From contig NDFF03000038.1 in NCBI GenBank assembly GCA_002150815.3, forward strand, positions 248,001 through 312,000: a stretch of DNA of 64,000 nucleotides, in the 5' to 3' direction. The position numbers were made by a program, and so were the translations under genes. Numbering within the stretch: the stretch's first letter is position 1; every line of letters starts with the position of its first letter. Source of the stretch: Grammothele lineata (Eukaryota > Basidiomycota > Agaricomycetes > Polyporales > Polyporaceae). Shown here one piece after another: positions 25,190 through 38,230 of the stretch. The notes beneath the pieces were generated by a model. That model saw only the letters and a list, made by a program, of their open reading frames with translations, ran no database searches and was not told the DNA's origin.

Positions 25190-25470
25190 TACTGTACTAT
25201 TTCACTCAATTCGACAGGCCCTGTGACGTGTGACACGGAAATTTCGGTTTCGATTTTCGACAACGGCCCCGGTGAGCCGTGACACGGGGCGGGATTTCGA
25301 CGGATTTGGGGCGGTTTCGGGCGCGCGTCAGCGCGCCGCGCTCCGACGCCTTCAAGCGCTCGTGGGCGAAATTCGACGATCGTGGAGGTGACCCGTGACG
25401 AGCGCCCAAATTTCGTTCATCTGAGGGCCCGGTGACCGTGACAATTCGAATTGAGTGAAATGGTACAGTA
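25190..25470. mobile_element. 281-bp MITE-like element with terminal inverted repeats
   Basis: Ends 25190-25214 and 25446-25470 are inverted repeats of 25 bp with one mismatch (TACTGTAC..TTTCACTCAATTCGA). The outermost TA on both sides could be a TA target duplication, as made by Tc1/mariner-type transposases. The interior is GC-rich, repeats GTGACACGG/GTGACCGTGAC pieces in both directions, and codes for nothing recognisable. It lies in the spacer between the esterase relic and F-box B, and explains most of that spacer's extra length relative to the copy 2/F-box A spacer. Confidence 0.7.
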
Positions 25471-25572
25471 TGTAGGGAGCATTGCCATTCTTGTACTAAC
25501 CCTGCTCTGAGCTCATTTTCCTCATGTGCAACGTGCGGTAACCCAACGCTCCTGACGTCCTCCCCTTCGAAA

Positions 25573-27336
25573 TTATCCTCGGCTCTCCTCCGCGCGTACT
25601 ATGGCCCATATCTCCTGATGAAGCGCTTCTGCAAGCGTGCTCTTTGCATACTGGTTCTCGCTGACAGAGGTGAGATTGGGGAAGGCCTTGATGAACGTCC
25701 GCGCGATGGGCTTCAGCGCGGAGATGTCCTCACAGGGCAATGCGGCGCCGATCGTGAGATGGCGCATATTGGGGTGCGGGTTGTCGACCAAGGATGGATC
25801 GCACGAGACCCGCTCAGAGCCATCTTCGTGCGCGTGGTCCTCCTGAGAACACGAGCCGCCGTCAGCCATGCACGGGAGTTCCAGCCTCTCCAACCGCGGA
25901 TGCGCCCGAGCGAAGGCGAGGATCGTCTTGAGCGATGGGCGCTCGTTGTGCGGCGGTGGGTAAGCAACGCGGAGCTCCACGTTCACAGTATACCTGAACA
26001 GGGACATGTGCGGCCATACGTTCGTAAGCGAGCGGAGCCCTGCGTCACTGGGGTATAGCGGTGGCTGGTGTGTAGCCCTGTTGAAGTCGCTCACGAACTT
26101 CCAATTGAGGACGATGACAATGCGTTGCAGTGAAGAGATGGAATGTATCCCATGCACTAGGTCGTCGAACGTGAGTGAAACAAGAACCCTCTTGAAGTCG
26201 GATAGGACGATGGTGAGACAGACGAGGGACATGGGGAGAGCTGCGTTGATCGAGCGAACGTGAGGAGCGCAGTCATGCCATATGTCGATGAAACGGACAT
26301 TTTTTTGGTACATTTTGATCCGCAAGGTGATTGTCTCCAACCGGCAAAAGGGCATAATGGCCACGAACCCAGCGAGTTCTTTCACGCATGAAGATGCCCC
26401 GAGCGTACGAAGTGCGTCGAAGGTATTCAACGGCAAAGCTGTCTCGTATATATGGCTTGTCGCAGGACCAACTTCATCGAAGGTGATGTATAGATGACAA
26501 AGCTTTGGGAGACGGCCTAATTTGCGCAGAAGAGACGAAGAAATTCCGGCTTGAGAATGGAATACCAAGGCTTCGAGGCGATTGAAGTTTGGGAACGGGG
26601 ATAGATCGTCTAAAACCTCGGGGTGGCAACTGAGAGACAAACTGTGAAGTACCGCCGGTACGGAATGGAGGGGGGCTAAAACGGTGCCGGAGAGAGCTGT
26701 TGGGGGGTCACAAAAGACGTCAAGATGCTGTAAGGAGGATATCGGAAACAATCCGAATAGGAGTTCTGGAGAATAAAGGTCCGTGGAGACGTCATAGAGC
26801 CCACGCAGATTGGGGAAGAGTTGCCCGTCCGGGTACCACTTCGACCATGTTCGAAGCAGGCGTGGCAAGCGAAAGGGAAGAGAGATCGCGCGCACACGGG
26901 ATGTGTACGTCTGAAAGCGGCTCAGACAATCCGGGTCAGGTTTTGTGAAATATTTCTGTCAGGTTGACAAGGGTCGCATCAACGATACACGGGAGCAAAC
27001 GTCCGTCTTACAGCTCACCTCAAGCACAACAAAGAGGCCCAAGCCTCGCATAAGTCCATACAAATGTTCGCCATCGATATCCCTCCACAAGAGATCCAAC
27101 GCGGGATCATAGAGGGCGCGACATACCCAACAGACCCGAGCCAAAGTACGCTGTCGATCAAGGCGTTCAAGGCGTTCAAGTTCTCTGTGGTGGTAGGTGT
27201 CGTCATCACTGTGCTGTAGCCAAGCGGAAACCTCGAAGGCTCGCGGTGGCAGGTCCGTCGGCGGTCCCGGGTCCAGGTAGCGTAGGATCGGGTTCAATAT
27301 ATCGTCACAGAAGAGAGCTGTATGTATAGCACTCAT
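25573..27336 (-). CDS. F-box-type protein B (566 aa), two exons
   Basis: Exon 1 27336-27019 (106 codons) and exon 2 26955-25573, joined in phase 0 across a 63-nt intron, give 566 residues. It is a paralog of F-box A along the whole length: DDILNPILRYLDPGPPTDL, RTLARVCWVCRALYDPALDL, SSLQHLDVFCDPP, FDDLVHGIHSISSLQRI, and ALKPIARTFIKAFPNLTS near the end. The start was chosen at the Met equivalent to that of copy A; an upstream in-frame Met exists at 27513. Its 3' flank keeps a stretch like GCAACGTGCGGTAAC also found beyond copy A. Probable SCF substrate receptor. It is divergent from esterase copy 3. Confidence 0.85.
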
Positions 27337-27923
27337 TATTGGGGGAAGAGGCTTTGGATGATCAGCATAGATTGTGTCTAGAGCCTTAGGAAACGGTGAT
27401 ACGTCGACGTTCAAGCTCAGAGTCTGCCAGGCCGCGTGACTCGGACAATCTCGGAGGCTGTCAGCGGATGTCCCACCCACGTGGCGGCTTGATGCAGATC
27501 GGCGCTTACACATGTGCCTCTGACTTTCCGAGTTCCCGTCGTTCTCTTTGGCCTACCGCGCTGCCCGTTGCCAGTAGGGACGGCACATCTTCATGACACG
27601 CCGTGGTGGTACTCTACTAGTGCACCTTGACGATGATGGTCGAAAGGCATTACCGACTCGCATGTATCACGTAAGTTTAGGTGCGGATCTTCACTTTGAC
27701 TGTTTGGTTCACACGTCGGGTGCTGTGCTGTCTGATCCTCCCCCGACCTTGTCTCAGATCAACAGGCTTGTCTGTCCGCTCACACCCGGGATATCTTGTG
27801 GAGACTTTCACTGACACCATCGGCCCAACAGACCGCCATTCTCGATGGTATGGAAGCTGTCTAATCACAAGCGCAGCGCGCCCTCAAAAGCAATGGTACA
27901 CCGCGGGAAGACTCCAGGGCACC
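27337..27923. promoter_or_regulatory. divergent promoter region, F-box B / esterase copy 3
   Basis: 587 bp separate the two start codons, so both genes are probably driven from here. The stretch 27755-27800 resembles the region 20290-20335 upstream of esterase copy 2, which suggests duplicated promoter sequence. No specific factor site recognised. Confidence 0.4.
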
Positions 27924-30199
<2,276 letters not shown>

Positions 30200-30956
30200 C
30201 CCTGACGCGCTCGATGAAGTATAATACTCGGTCGGCACGACCGGCGCAGTAGTACCTGAGGCCTGGGGGGCCACCAGCTATCCATTCGTTCGTATCATTT
30301 GTGGAGTACCTCCTGGAATGAATCCCTGCAGCATTTCGACTTGAGGGGGTGCGGTGTGTCACGGTCTGCAATGTGTCTGTTGGAATGGGCATCTTGGAGA
30401 AAGAGCTCTAGTCCTTCGGCTTCCTCCCGAAAGCCGGGAGAACTACGACGACGCCCGGGAGCGTACCTCGCTCGCATTCGCGCGAACGAACGGGTGCGAG
30501 GCCGTACACATCTCGATCGGGTCTGAACCGCCGCCGGATAGTATGCGCGCACGTATGCGCGGAAGACCACATCCACGCTTAGGCAGGGTGGGGGCCGGCG
30601 CACGCGTGCGAGTTCGTCTCGTTCTGGCCATGAGCGCACGCGCGGGAGACGACGCTCATGCTCCATGTCGAGCTCCGGGGCGAGCTGTGCGAGGTGATCA
30701 TGATTAAGCACGGGATGAGCATGATGATACTCGCGCTGGTAGACTTCATACCGAGCCTCAGCCCCCTGAGCACTGAGAGTCGGGCGTGGTTCTAGGGGTG
30801 GGCGGCGGGTGGGACATTAAGCACACAGCCGGGGATGCTAGTGGAGACACCTAGGACAGAGCATCGCGTTGAAAGATGATCACGATTCTGATAGCGTATA
30901 GTGTAAGTATATCGACCCACGCAGCCCAGATATACGCACAAACACCCGTCCCAATC
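30200..30956. other. spacer between esterase copy 3 and ERG27
   Basis: About 760 bp between two convergent 3' ends. A 138-codon minus frame (30711-30295) is Arg-rich and overlaps other frames; I do not consider it a gene. Confidence 0.45.
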
Positions 30957-32760
30957 TCACCTCGCCTCCCCGTTCGCCCCCCTCTCCCCCTTCCTTCCAT
31001 TCTCATCCTCAGTTCTCCCTTCCTCCGCAACAACAAACGCCTGATACAGCCTCTCACACCTCTCCAACAACACCTCCCCCGCCCTCGGGTGCTCCTCCCA
31101 CACCGGCACAGGCGTCAAACCCGGGAACGCCCTCCCCCCTCGATCGTTCTCGCTCCCGAAGCGGAAGTACCGCGCGGGCGCCTCAGGGGGCACGGAATGA
31201 TACGTGTGCCAGTGAGGGTAGGGGATGGTGGAAGGGGTAGAGGAGGGGAGGTCGGAGGGGGTGGGGATGGAGCGGAGCGGGGCGAGGGCGAGGTGCACGG
31301 CGGAGATGGCGGCGGTGTAGATGGACATGAGGACGTGGGTTGAGCCTGCGAAGCGCGCCTGCGGACAAACGAGGGGCGATGAGCACTGACACGAAGGTAC
31401 AAAGAAAGAAGGGAAGGAGGGAGGGGGAAAAGGAGTGTTAAGAGTGGAGGGCCACGCACCACCCAAAACGCAGCAGCCATCAAGTACTCATAAAACGGTA
31501 TCCAAATATTCAGCAGCCCCGCCATATTCGTCGCCACCACCCCCGGGCTGACCGCAAAGTGGTGCACCTCCCCCGCAGGCGCGACCAGCTCCTCCAGCGG
31601 ATCTCCTCTACGCTTGTGCTGGTGTTCTGAGGGATGGAGCTGCGCAGCGAGCGTACGCGCCTCGAGCTCCGCGCAGATGAGCTCCGCCTGGAACTTGCTC
31701 GCGCCGTACGAGTGCAGGGTCTTCGTGAGCTGCCAGTCGTCCGCGGGGTCGAACGTGGGCTCCGCGTCGAGCGAGGACATCCAGAGGACGCGCGCGGAGC
31801 GGCCTGTTTGCCGCGCGGAGGCGATGAGTTTTTCTTGGAGGGTGCGGTACTGCGTTTTCGGGCGGGTTTGAGTGAGATGCAAGGAGGGGGAGGTAAAGGG
31901 TGAGAAGGGAAAGGGACGTACGACGACATAATGCCCAAAGACGTTACACTGCCAGGCGTACCCGAGGCCGTCCTTGCTGAGCACCCCGCTGACCTGCATG
32001 TTCGTCCTCGGGTGCTCGATCGCAAAGATGAGGTGCGTGAAGAGGTCGTAGATGAACCCCAGGAGGTCGAGGTGGCTATACGTCGCGGTTCCGGCGTTGA
32101 AGATCAGGTGCGTCACGTATTCGTACCTGCCCAGCGGCAACCCTCAGTCTCGCTCATCCTTGTCCTCCCCGTCCTCTCCGCGAAGAACGAAAACAAACAG
32201 AACACTCACTTCTCCGCAACCCTCCTCCCAAACCTCAACGCGCTCCTCACCTCCGCCAAGTCCAGCACCTCCACCTCCACCCTCACGTTCCTCCTAAACT
32301 CCTCCGCGTACGCCCTCTCCTCCGTCCCCCGCGGCATACCCTCGACGTGGGCATCCAGCAGCGCGAGGAGCTTCGTGCGGGCGCGCCCGGCGCGCGAAGG
32401 GTCCCGGCAGGCCATGATGAGTGTCACCCCATCCGAAGCGGTGAAGGCGTATTCGTCTTTCAGTGGAGGTTTGCCCCCGGAGCGCGAGGCGGAGGAGGCA
32501 GAGGCGTACGTCCCGTCCGGGGGGACGTCGAAGAAGGGCTGCGCGTCGGGCGGGGCGGGGGAGGAGAGCTGGACGAGCAGGCGATGGCAGATCCCGAAGC
32601 CGACGCCGCTGTTGAGATTCGCAAAGACAAAAGCAAAAGTCAAAGCAAAAAACAAATCATTAGCATTGGACGTGCGGCCGGGACTCGAAGACGCTGAGTC
32701 TCAGCGAAGCGCTACGCACCCGTTCGCGCCAGTGACCACGATAACCAGACCGCGCGACAT
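30957..32760 (-). CDS. ERG27: 3-ketosteroid reductase (ERG27-like SDR)
   Basis: Five exons: 32760-32720, 32608-32210, 32126-31922, 31849-31460 and 31358-30957, giving 478 residues with all phases consistent. It has the short-chain dehydrogenase layout: TGANGGVGFGI cofactor loop formed across the first intron, FNAGT, then Ser in LWMSSLDAE and YGASK (the YxxxK catalytic pair). A hydrophobic segment (LLNIWIPFYEYLMAAAFWVA) near residue 330 follows, as in fungal Erg27, where it contributes membrane association. Erg27 reduces the 3-keto group during C-4 demethylation of sterols in ergosterol synthesis, working with Erg25 and Erg26 on the ER and lipid droplets. The assignment rests on the combination of SDR motifs and domain layout. 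Another sterol-type SDR is the main alternative. Confidence 0.85.
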
Positions 32761-33365
32761 CCTACGGCACGTGAGGAGACCTGACCAGGCGGGGAAAGAG
32801 GCGAGGCGAGGCGAGTGGGGAGAGAGAGGAGAGAGAGCGGACGGCGGGAGAAATGCCACGCCCGCATCGTGCCACCGCGCAAGAGACGTATCAAGCGCCC
32901 GTTCCGTAACCGATGTGTCCGTTTTGGGGTCTGGCGTCGGCCCGGCCCGGGCTTGCCGTCCGCCCTTCCATTCCACTGCCAGTTCCGCACTCCTCCGAGT
33001 CGCGCTTTCACCCTCATACCACCATCACGTCCGCACGCTCGCGCCCTCTCCTCCTATTTTCCAGCTATGTTCCTGTGTACAGGGTACAAAAGCGATTAAG
33101 TATTGAGTACCCGTCCGACCAGCCTCTGTCGGCTCTCTCCAACCTTCAGTGAGCACCAGAGGACGCGTGCGGGGTCTCGTCGGGCAACCGAGGGAGCGAC
33201 TCAGGACGTGTAATCAGTAAGTGTGGCGCAGTAGTGGTGGAAGCTTTTTTCGGAGATGAATATTCTATCGTGTACAGATTACAATACATTTACCACTGAA
33301 AATCCTAGGCAAGACGTGCAGAGCCCCATCGGGAACTTCCGAACGTGATCAGACACTTCGCCCGG
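32761..33365. other. ERG27 promoter region and spacer
   Basis: About 600 bp upstream of ERG27. It contains purine-rich stretches (GGCGAGGCGAGG, 32800 zone). No gene supported; I did not find a clear sterol-response site. Confidence 0.4.
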
Positions 33366-34231
33366 CTACAGCCTGAGTGTGTTCACAAAAGCGCTGATGC
33401 ATACAGCAGCACTGATTGCCAGCGTTATCCCTGCGGGCCCAATGATGCCCGCTCCGTTGTCAGTATTTCCCGTTCCGTCACCCGTCTTACTCGTTCCGCT
33501 GTCAGTCTTGCTCGTTCCACTGTCAGTCTTGCTCGTTCCGTTATCAGTCTTGCTCATTCCGTTGTCAGACGTGCTTGTTCTGTTATCAGACTTGACGTGA
33601 GGAGGAGTACTCGTCAGTTAGATCTCCCGTCGATGGCGGTAATAGAGACGGATACATCGGCCTACTCACCGTCTGAACGTCGATCAAGCTCACCGCTTCC
33701 GTGGCAATTTCGAGCGTCTGAATCGAACCCGAGGCGAAGAGAACGACCGTGCAGTTCGCGACACCATCCTTGATCGAGCAGTCGTCGTGGAGTACTCCAC
33801 CACCGTCGGCGTCAAAGACGCTGAGGTGAACGTCGTTTGGTCCTTCAATGAGAGTGCCTGAATGCAAAACAAAACGTGAACACCGTGACCCTGCTGGAGA
33901 GGTGACAATAAAATGCAGACCACCACTAACCTGTGACCGTGGAGGCAGCCGGGTCGTTGGTCGCTGTCGGGCCGTCGGTAAAGGATCCGCTGGATATGCC
34001 AAGACCAATCCGCCACGACGTGCGGCCCTGAGAGTCGACGCCGATCTCATCGACCGTGAAAGGAGTAAGGTCTGTGGGGTCCTGGCCCGGTATGTAAAGC
34101 GAAACGATGGCAGGATCTAGTGTACTATCAGTGTATGGTAGTGCATGGCGTGCAAGTTAGTGAAACCCACTGGCTCGAACGAGGAGCACGGCTTGAATAA
34201 AGAAGCTAGAAGCAAAAGACCTGGAGAGCAT
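33366..34231 (-). CDS. small secreted, probably GPI-anchored protein
   Basis: Four exons (34231-34171, 34116-33931, 33857-33670, 33590-33366) make a 219-residue protein. Order: signal peptide (MLSRSFASSFFIQAVLLVRA), a compact domain with VSLYIPGQDP, IGVDSQGRTSWRIGLG, EGPNDVHLSVFDADGGG and two Cys in DDCSIKDGVANC (likely a disulfide), then a low-complexity stalk of TSKTDxG repeats, then a hydrophobic C-terminal tail (PAGITLAISAAVCISAFVNTL) suited to GPI attachment. This layout is common among Agaricomycete surface proteins of unknown function. The GPI site is inferred, not a recognised motif. It lies 5' of ERG27 in the same orientation. Confidence 0.75.
33459..33596. repeat. 21-bp coding minisatellite (TSKTDxG stalk)
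   Basis: About six tandem 21-bp units, typified by GTCAGTCTTGCTCGTTCC plus three variable bases, encode the stalk repeat of the gene above on the minus strand. Units at both edges are degenerate. Copy number is likely to vary between strains. Confidence 0.75.
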
Positions 34232-35144
34232 GGCGGCAACAAGGCTAGGAGAGAGTTGGAAGGAATTATCAGCAATAAGGCGAAGAGCAACAGCCTGCGT
34301 GCCTCTTTCAGCACCCTCCTTATACACCGAGGCCTTACATGCAGTGTCGCCGTTGCGATGCAAAGATACAGTGTGGCATATTGCGGGGCCTCTCAGTCTC
34401 TCAAGCAAGAGTGCCAAGACAGCCGCTGTTGACTTCTAGCGTTCCACATTGACTCCTATCTATCCACCTCTTCAACGGGCGCGGACCACAAGGGGGATAT
34501 CATAAGTCAAAGGAGGGATCGCAGTGGGTGGTGGTCGATGGCAACACACGCTGCCGACTACTCACATGGGCGGCAGATAGTGTCAAAGTTTGCTGGGTTG
34601 CATCGCACCTTACCACACCACAGACCACATACTTGCTATACAATGGACGAGGGGAGATCTGTGTAACGTACTAAGCGAAGGTTGGAAGGCGCGATTTCTC
34701 GACGCAGCGGCAGTGCCGGTGTTAAGAGGACACTCACTGATGAACTTAAGGCTGTTTTTGGCAAGTAACGTCTGGTATCCGAGTCGGGGCATAACAATGT
34801 GAATCTGGTTCAACGCTAACGCTTACCGGAGGTTGAGATGTTGGCTCTAGTCGCGTGTTCATATGAACGAAAAGTAGGTATACAGCAGATGCAGCGAGCG
34901 AGGAACACAGTGTAAGTAATGAAGGACAGAATGGAAGGAGGGATCCTTCTTTATCTAGGAGATAAACAGGTATACCAAGCGAGTGGTCGAGCGATACAGA
35001 TATCGGGATACATAAGCAAGGGACGGTGTAAGTGTAGATATCTACGTGGAGGTTCCGGATCCAGAAAGTGTGCAGACTGGGATATAATGATACCGAGAGT
35101 GTCGAGCGAGCAATCACCAACACGACACAAAATCAATCAAAAGT
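34232..35144. other. spacer, no supported gene
   Basis: About 900 bp of lower-GC sequence between the secreted protein gene and the 3' end of the MFS transporter gene. No gene, RNA or repeat recognised. Confidence 0.45.
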
Positions 35145-38100
35145 TCACAGCGAAGGCGACCGCCCCAATGGCAGCGTTCCCTGCGCGCTAGCCTGCAAGC
35201 TCTGCCGTCTCTGCCCACTCGCGCTCATAGACGCCAACGATGCGCGCCACGCTTGGCCCTCCACGTCTGTCTCGGGAAGCACCACCACCTGCGTGGGCAC
35301 GCCTCCCGGCCCAGGAGCAAGGCTGATGCTCAGGCGCGGGGATTGCGCGCGCTGTGGCGAGGCTGGGGTCGCCGCACCTTCGACTCCGAGGGCCTTCTCG
35401 ACGTCGACGTCTAGGTCGCACGCGATGCCGAGGGGGAGCGCGTCCGCAGAAGGCGTTGCGGACGCGCTCACAAGTGCGCCCATCTTGCTCTTCTCCGCGT
35501 CTTCCAAGGATTGGGAGGAGGGAGGGGAGGAGGGGTCCGGGGCGGGCGCGTGCGTCTTTCTCCCAATCACTCCAATCCCGCGCACCCCCAGCACGCACAC
35601 CACGAACGCCGCAGTCGCCAATCCAAAACTGACCCACCCCGCCGCTCTGAATCCCGCCATCAACGCCCCCTTATCATCCTCAGGTAGGCCGGGGTGTCGC
35701 GCGCGGTAGGCGTCCGTAACAGCGTTCGCGACAGACGACGACAACGCAAGCGCGAGCGAGGTCCCGAGACGCGTCGCGACGTTAAACACGCCCCCCGCTA
35801 GCCCCTGCGAGCCCGCGTCGAACGCGATCGAGATCTGGAGGTTGCCCACTGTGTACGCGACGTCCGTCCACGCGATCGTGAGCATTATGAAGAACGCCCC
35901 TTTCCAATACGACGCGTCCGCGGGGAGGAGCGCAAAGAGGAGGGGGGCGGCGAGGGTGCCGAGGAGCCCGAGCCCGATGAGGAGGTCCCCGCGGAGGTGG
36001 GAGAGGCCATACCCGGCGACTATGTTGGCGAGGAAGGCCATGATGGCGAAAGGGAGCGTTTCGAGGGAGGTGTGTACGGGGTCGTCGCCGCGGATTTGTT
36101 GGTAGAAGAGGGTGACGAAGTAGCTGAGGCAGTTGTAGCTCGCCCTGCGCGGGCGGACGGTAAGTGCATGCGCAATTGAGGGAAGGAGGGAGGTCACGCA
36201 CCACGCGAGGAAGACGACCGCGACCATGGGCGCCATCTTCGTGCCCGGCTTCGTCCAGAGGCTCATGGGCATGATGACGGACTTGTCGCGGCGCTCGCGG
36301 TACACCTCCCACGCGACGAACGCGGCGAGGATGACGAGCGAGAGGACGAGCAGCGCGGGCACCCACGGAGTCTTCCACCCATTCTTCACTGAAGTTGACT
36401 CCCTGCCCCGTCCCGCGTCTAGTCAGCGCCGTCCGGCCAGCGACAAGAGAAGGAAGATCGGGGACGCACGAAAGGACGAACGTGAGCAGCCCAACCCCAC
36501 CCACGCTGAGTGCCGCCCCCACCCAGTCGATGCCTTTCGTGTACTTTGCGCGCGCGCCGTCCGGGGGGATCGTGAGCACCCCAAGCACAAAGAACACGGC
36601 GGCGAGTCCGCCCTGGATGTAGAAGATGACGCGCCAGAGTTCCGCCGTTTGGCATAGGAAGCCGCCTGCGCGCGTCCGTGAGCGCGGACCTCGAAGGAAG
36701 GGGAGCGGAACGAAGGGAGGGAAAACACACCTCCGACGAGACCGACGATGTAGCCGATGGCCTGCCCCGCGCCGAGCGCGGCGATCGCGCGGTTCTTGGT
36801 CGGGCCCGCCTCGAAATGGTTTGCGAAGATGCCGATGCCTGCGGGGGAGAACGGTGGCGGCGGGGGTCATGTCAGCATCCGGAACGCGAACTCTAACGCG
36901 ATTTGCGCCGTGGATAAATGAAGATGGAGAGACGGAAGGTAGAGAAGGTCAAAGGGCAGCGCACGGGCTTCGCGCGCGATGCATCATCGTCGCGGAGCGC
37001 GATACATTTCGCGCAGACGAAAAGAGGAGAGAGAGCGGACGCGTTGCGCCTCTGCAATGTATCAGCCACTTCTCGATATGGAAACATTTTGTTCCTCCTC
37101 AGAGCGGCGGCTCCGTGATACGACACTGAAGCAGAAGGCTCGCCGTACGTCCCGGGACTCAAATATCACTCCGGTCGCAGCTAATTGCACTGTGCGTCAT
37201 CGCAGACATCACCTCGGCGTGGCGCCAGGCACAAAACAGAAGAAGATCTCTACGCCGCCACCATCCGCGCGACCGGGTCTCCGTCGTGACCCGAACGAAA
37301 GTTGAATGGAGACGACGTGCGCGCGCGGGGTCATCGCTGGTAATGGAAGACAAACCCATCACAGAGAGCGCCGCGCAATAACAAAAGACCCCAGCGACGC
37401 GCAGCGCGGAGAAGAAAATGGACACCGGACGCAGTAGGAGAGAAAAACTCACCGGTGGGAGTGTTCGCAGCCGCGCCGACGCCGGTGAGCGCCACGAAGA
37501 CGATGAGCGAAACCTTGTTCGGCGCGACGCCGGTGGCGATGCTCCTGCAGGGTCGCGCGGGGTCAGTATACTTGCTTCAACGATTAAGCCGGATCCCGGT
37601 AGGAGTGCGCCACAATGGGGATAGGGTAGCTGGAATGGGCCAGTGCCGGTGGTCTGGACGAGCTATCCCCCTACGGGGGCGGCGAAGGATGTTATGGGCA
37701 GTCGGGGAGGTAGAGGGAGGCGCACATCCAGGGGCAGAATGCTCGAAGAGAGGCACATCACAGTCCGAGGAGCGCGCGCGAGGAGGAAGAGGACGGGGGA
37801 GGAGGAAGGGGGGGGGGGCAGGACGAGAAAGACTCACCAAATCGCGAAGAACCCCGTCCCGAACAAGAACATCCGTTTGCTCCCCACAACATCCGCAAGG
37901 CGACCAAATAGCAGTAGCAGGCTTCCGTACGACAACCTGTGCGCGCCCGGAAAACGCTCCGTCAGCGCTTTTGAAGGTACGTGGTAATGGCGAGGAAGAG
38001 GGAGAAACGCACGCATAGACGTTCAACGGCCACTGCAACTCCGCCTCCGTGAAATCGAGCGCCTTGCCCAGCGTCGGGAGCGCGATGATGAGCGCGCCGT

Positions 38101-38230
38101 TGACGAAGATCTGCGCGCGCGCGCATCAGCAAAATGCATCCTACGTATGTTGTATGTACTCGGGACGTACATTGAGGATGGTGACCCCGCAGACGGAGAG
38201 CACGAAGAGTGTCTCGTGTAGGACTGACAT
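35145..38230 (-). CDS. MFS transporter, 14-TM DHA2 (drug/H+) type
   Basis: Starts at 38230 (MSVLHETLFVLSVCGVTILN). The next exon reads IFVNGALIIALPTLGKALDFTEAELQWPLN, followed by SYGSLLLLFGRLADVVGSKRMFLFGTGFFAIW, which contains the MFS motif A (GRLADVVGSKR). Later come IGIFANHFEAGPTKNRAIAALGAGQAIGYIVGLVGGGF and AKYTKGIDWVGAALSVGGVGLL, typical of the 14-helix DHA2 family. About 130 residues after the last helix form a Ser/Pro-rich cytosolic tail ending at 35145. Two introns are unusually long for this window: 37837-37545 (293 nt) and 37452-36839 (614 nt). Likely a plasma-membrane exporter of toxic or secondary compounds; substrate unknown. Confidence 0.8.

Noticed and set aside
35354..37129. 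Long plus-strand frames opposite the DHA2 transporter
   Set aside because: Antisense shadows of GC-rich coding exons; no domain of their own.
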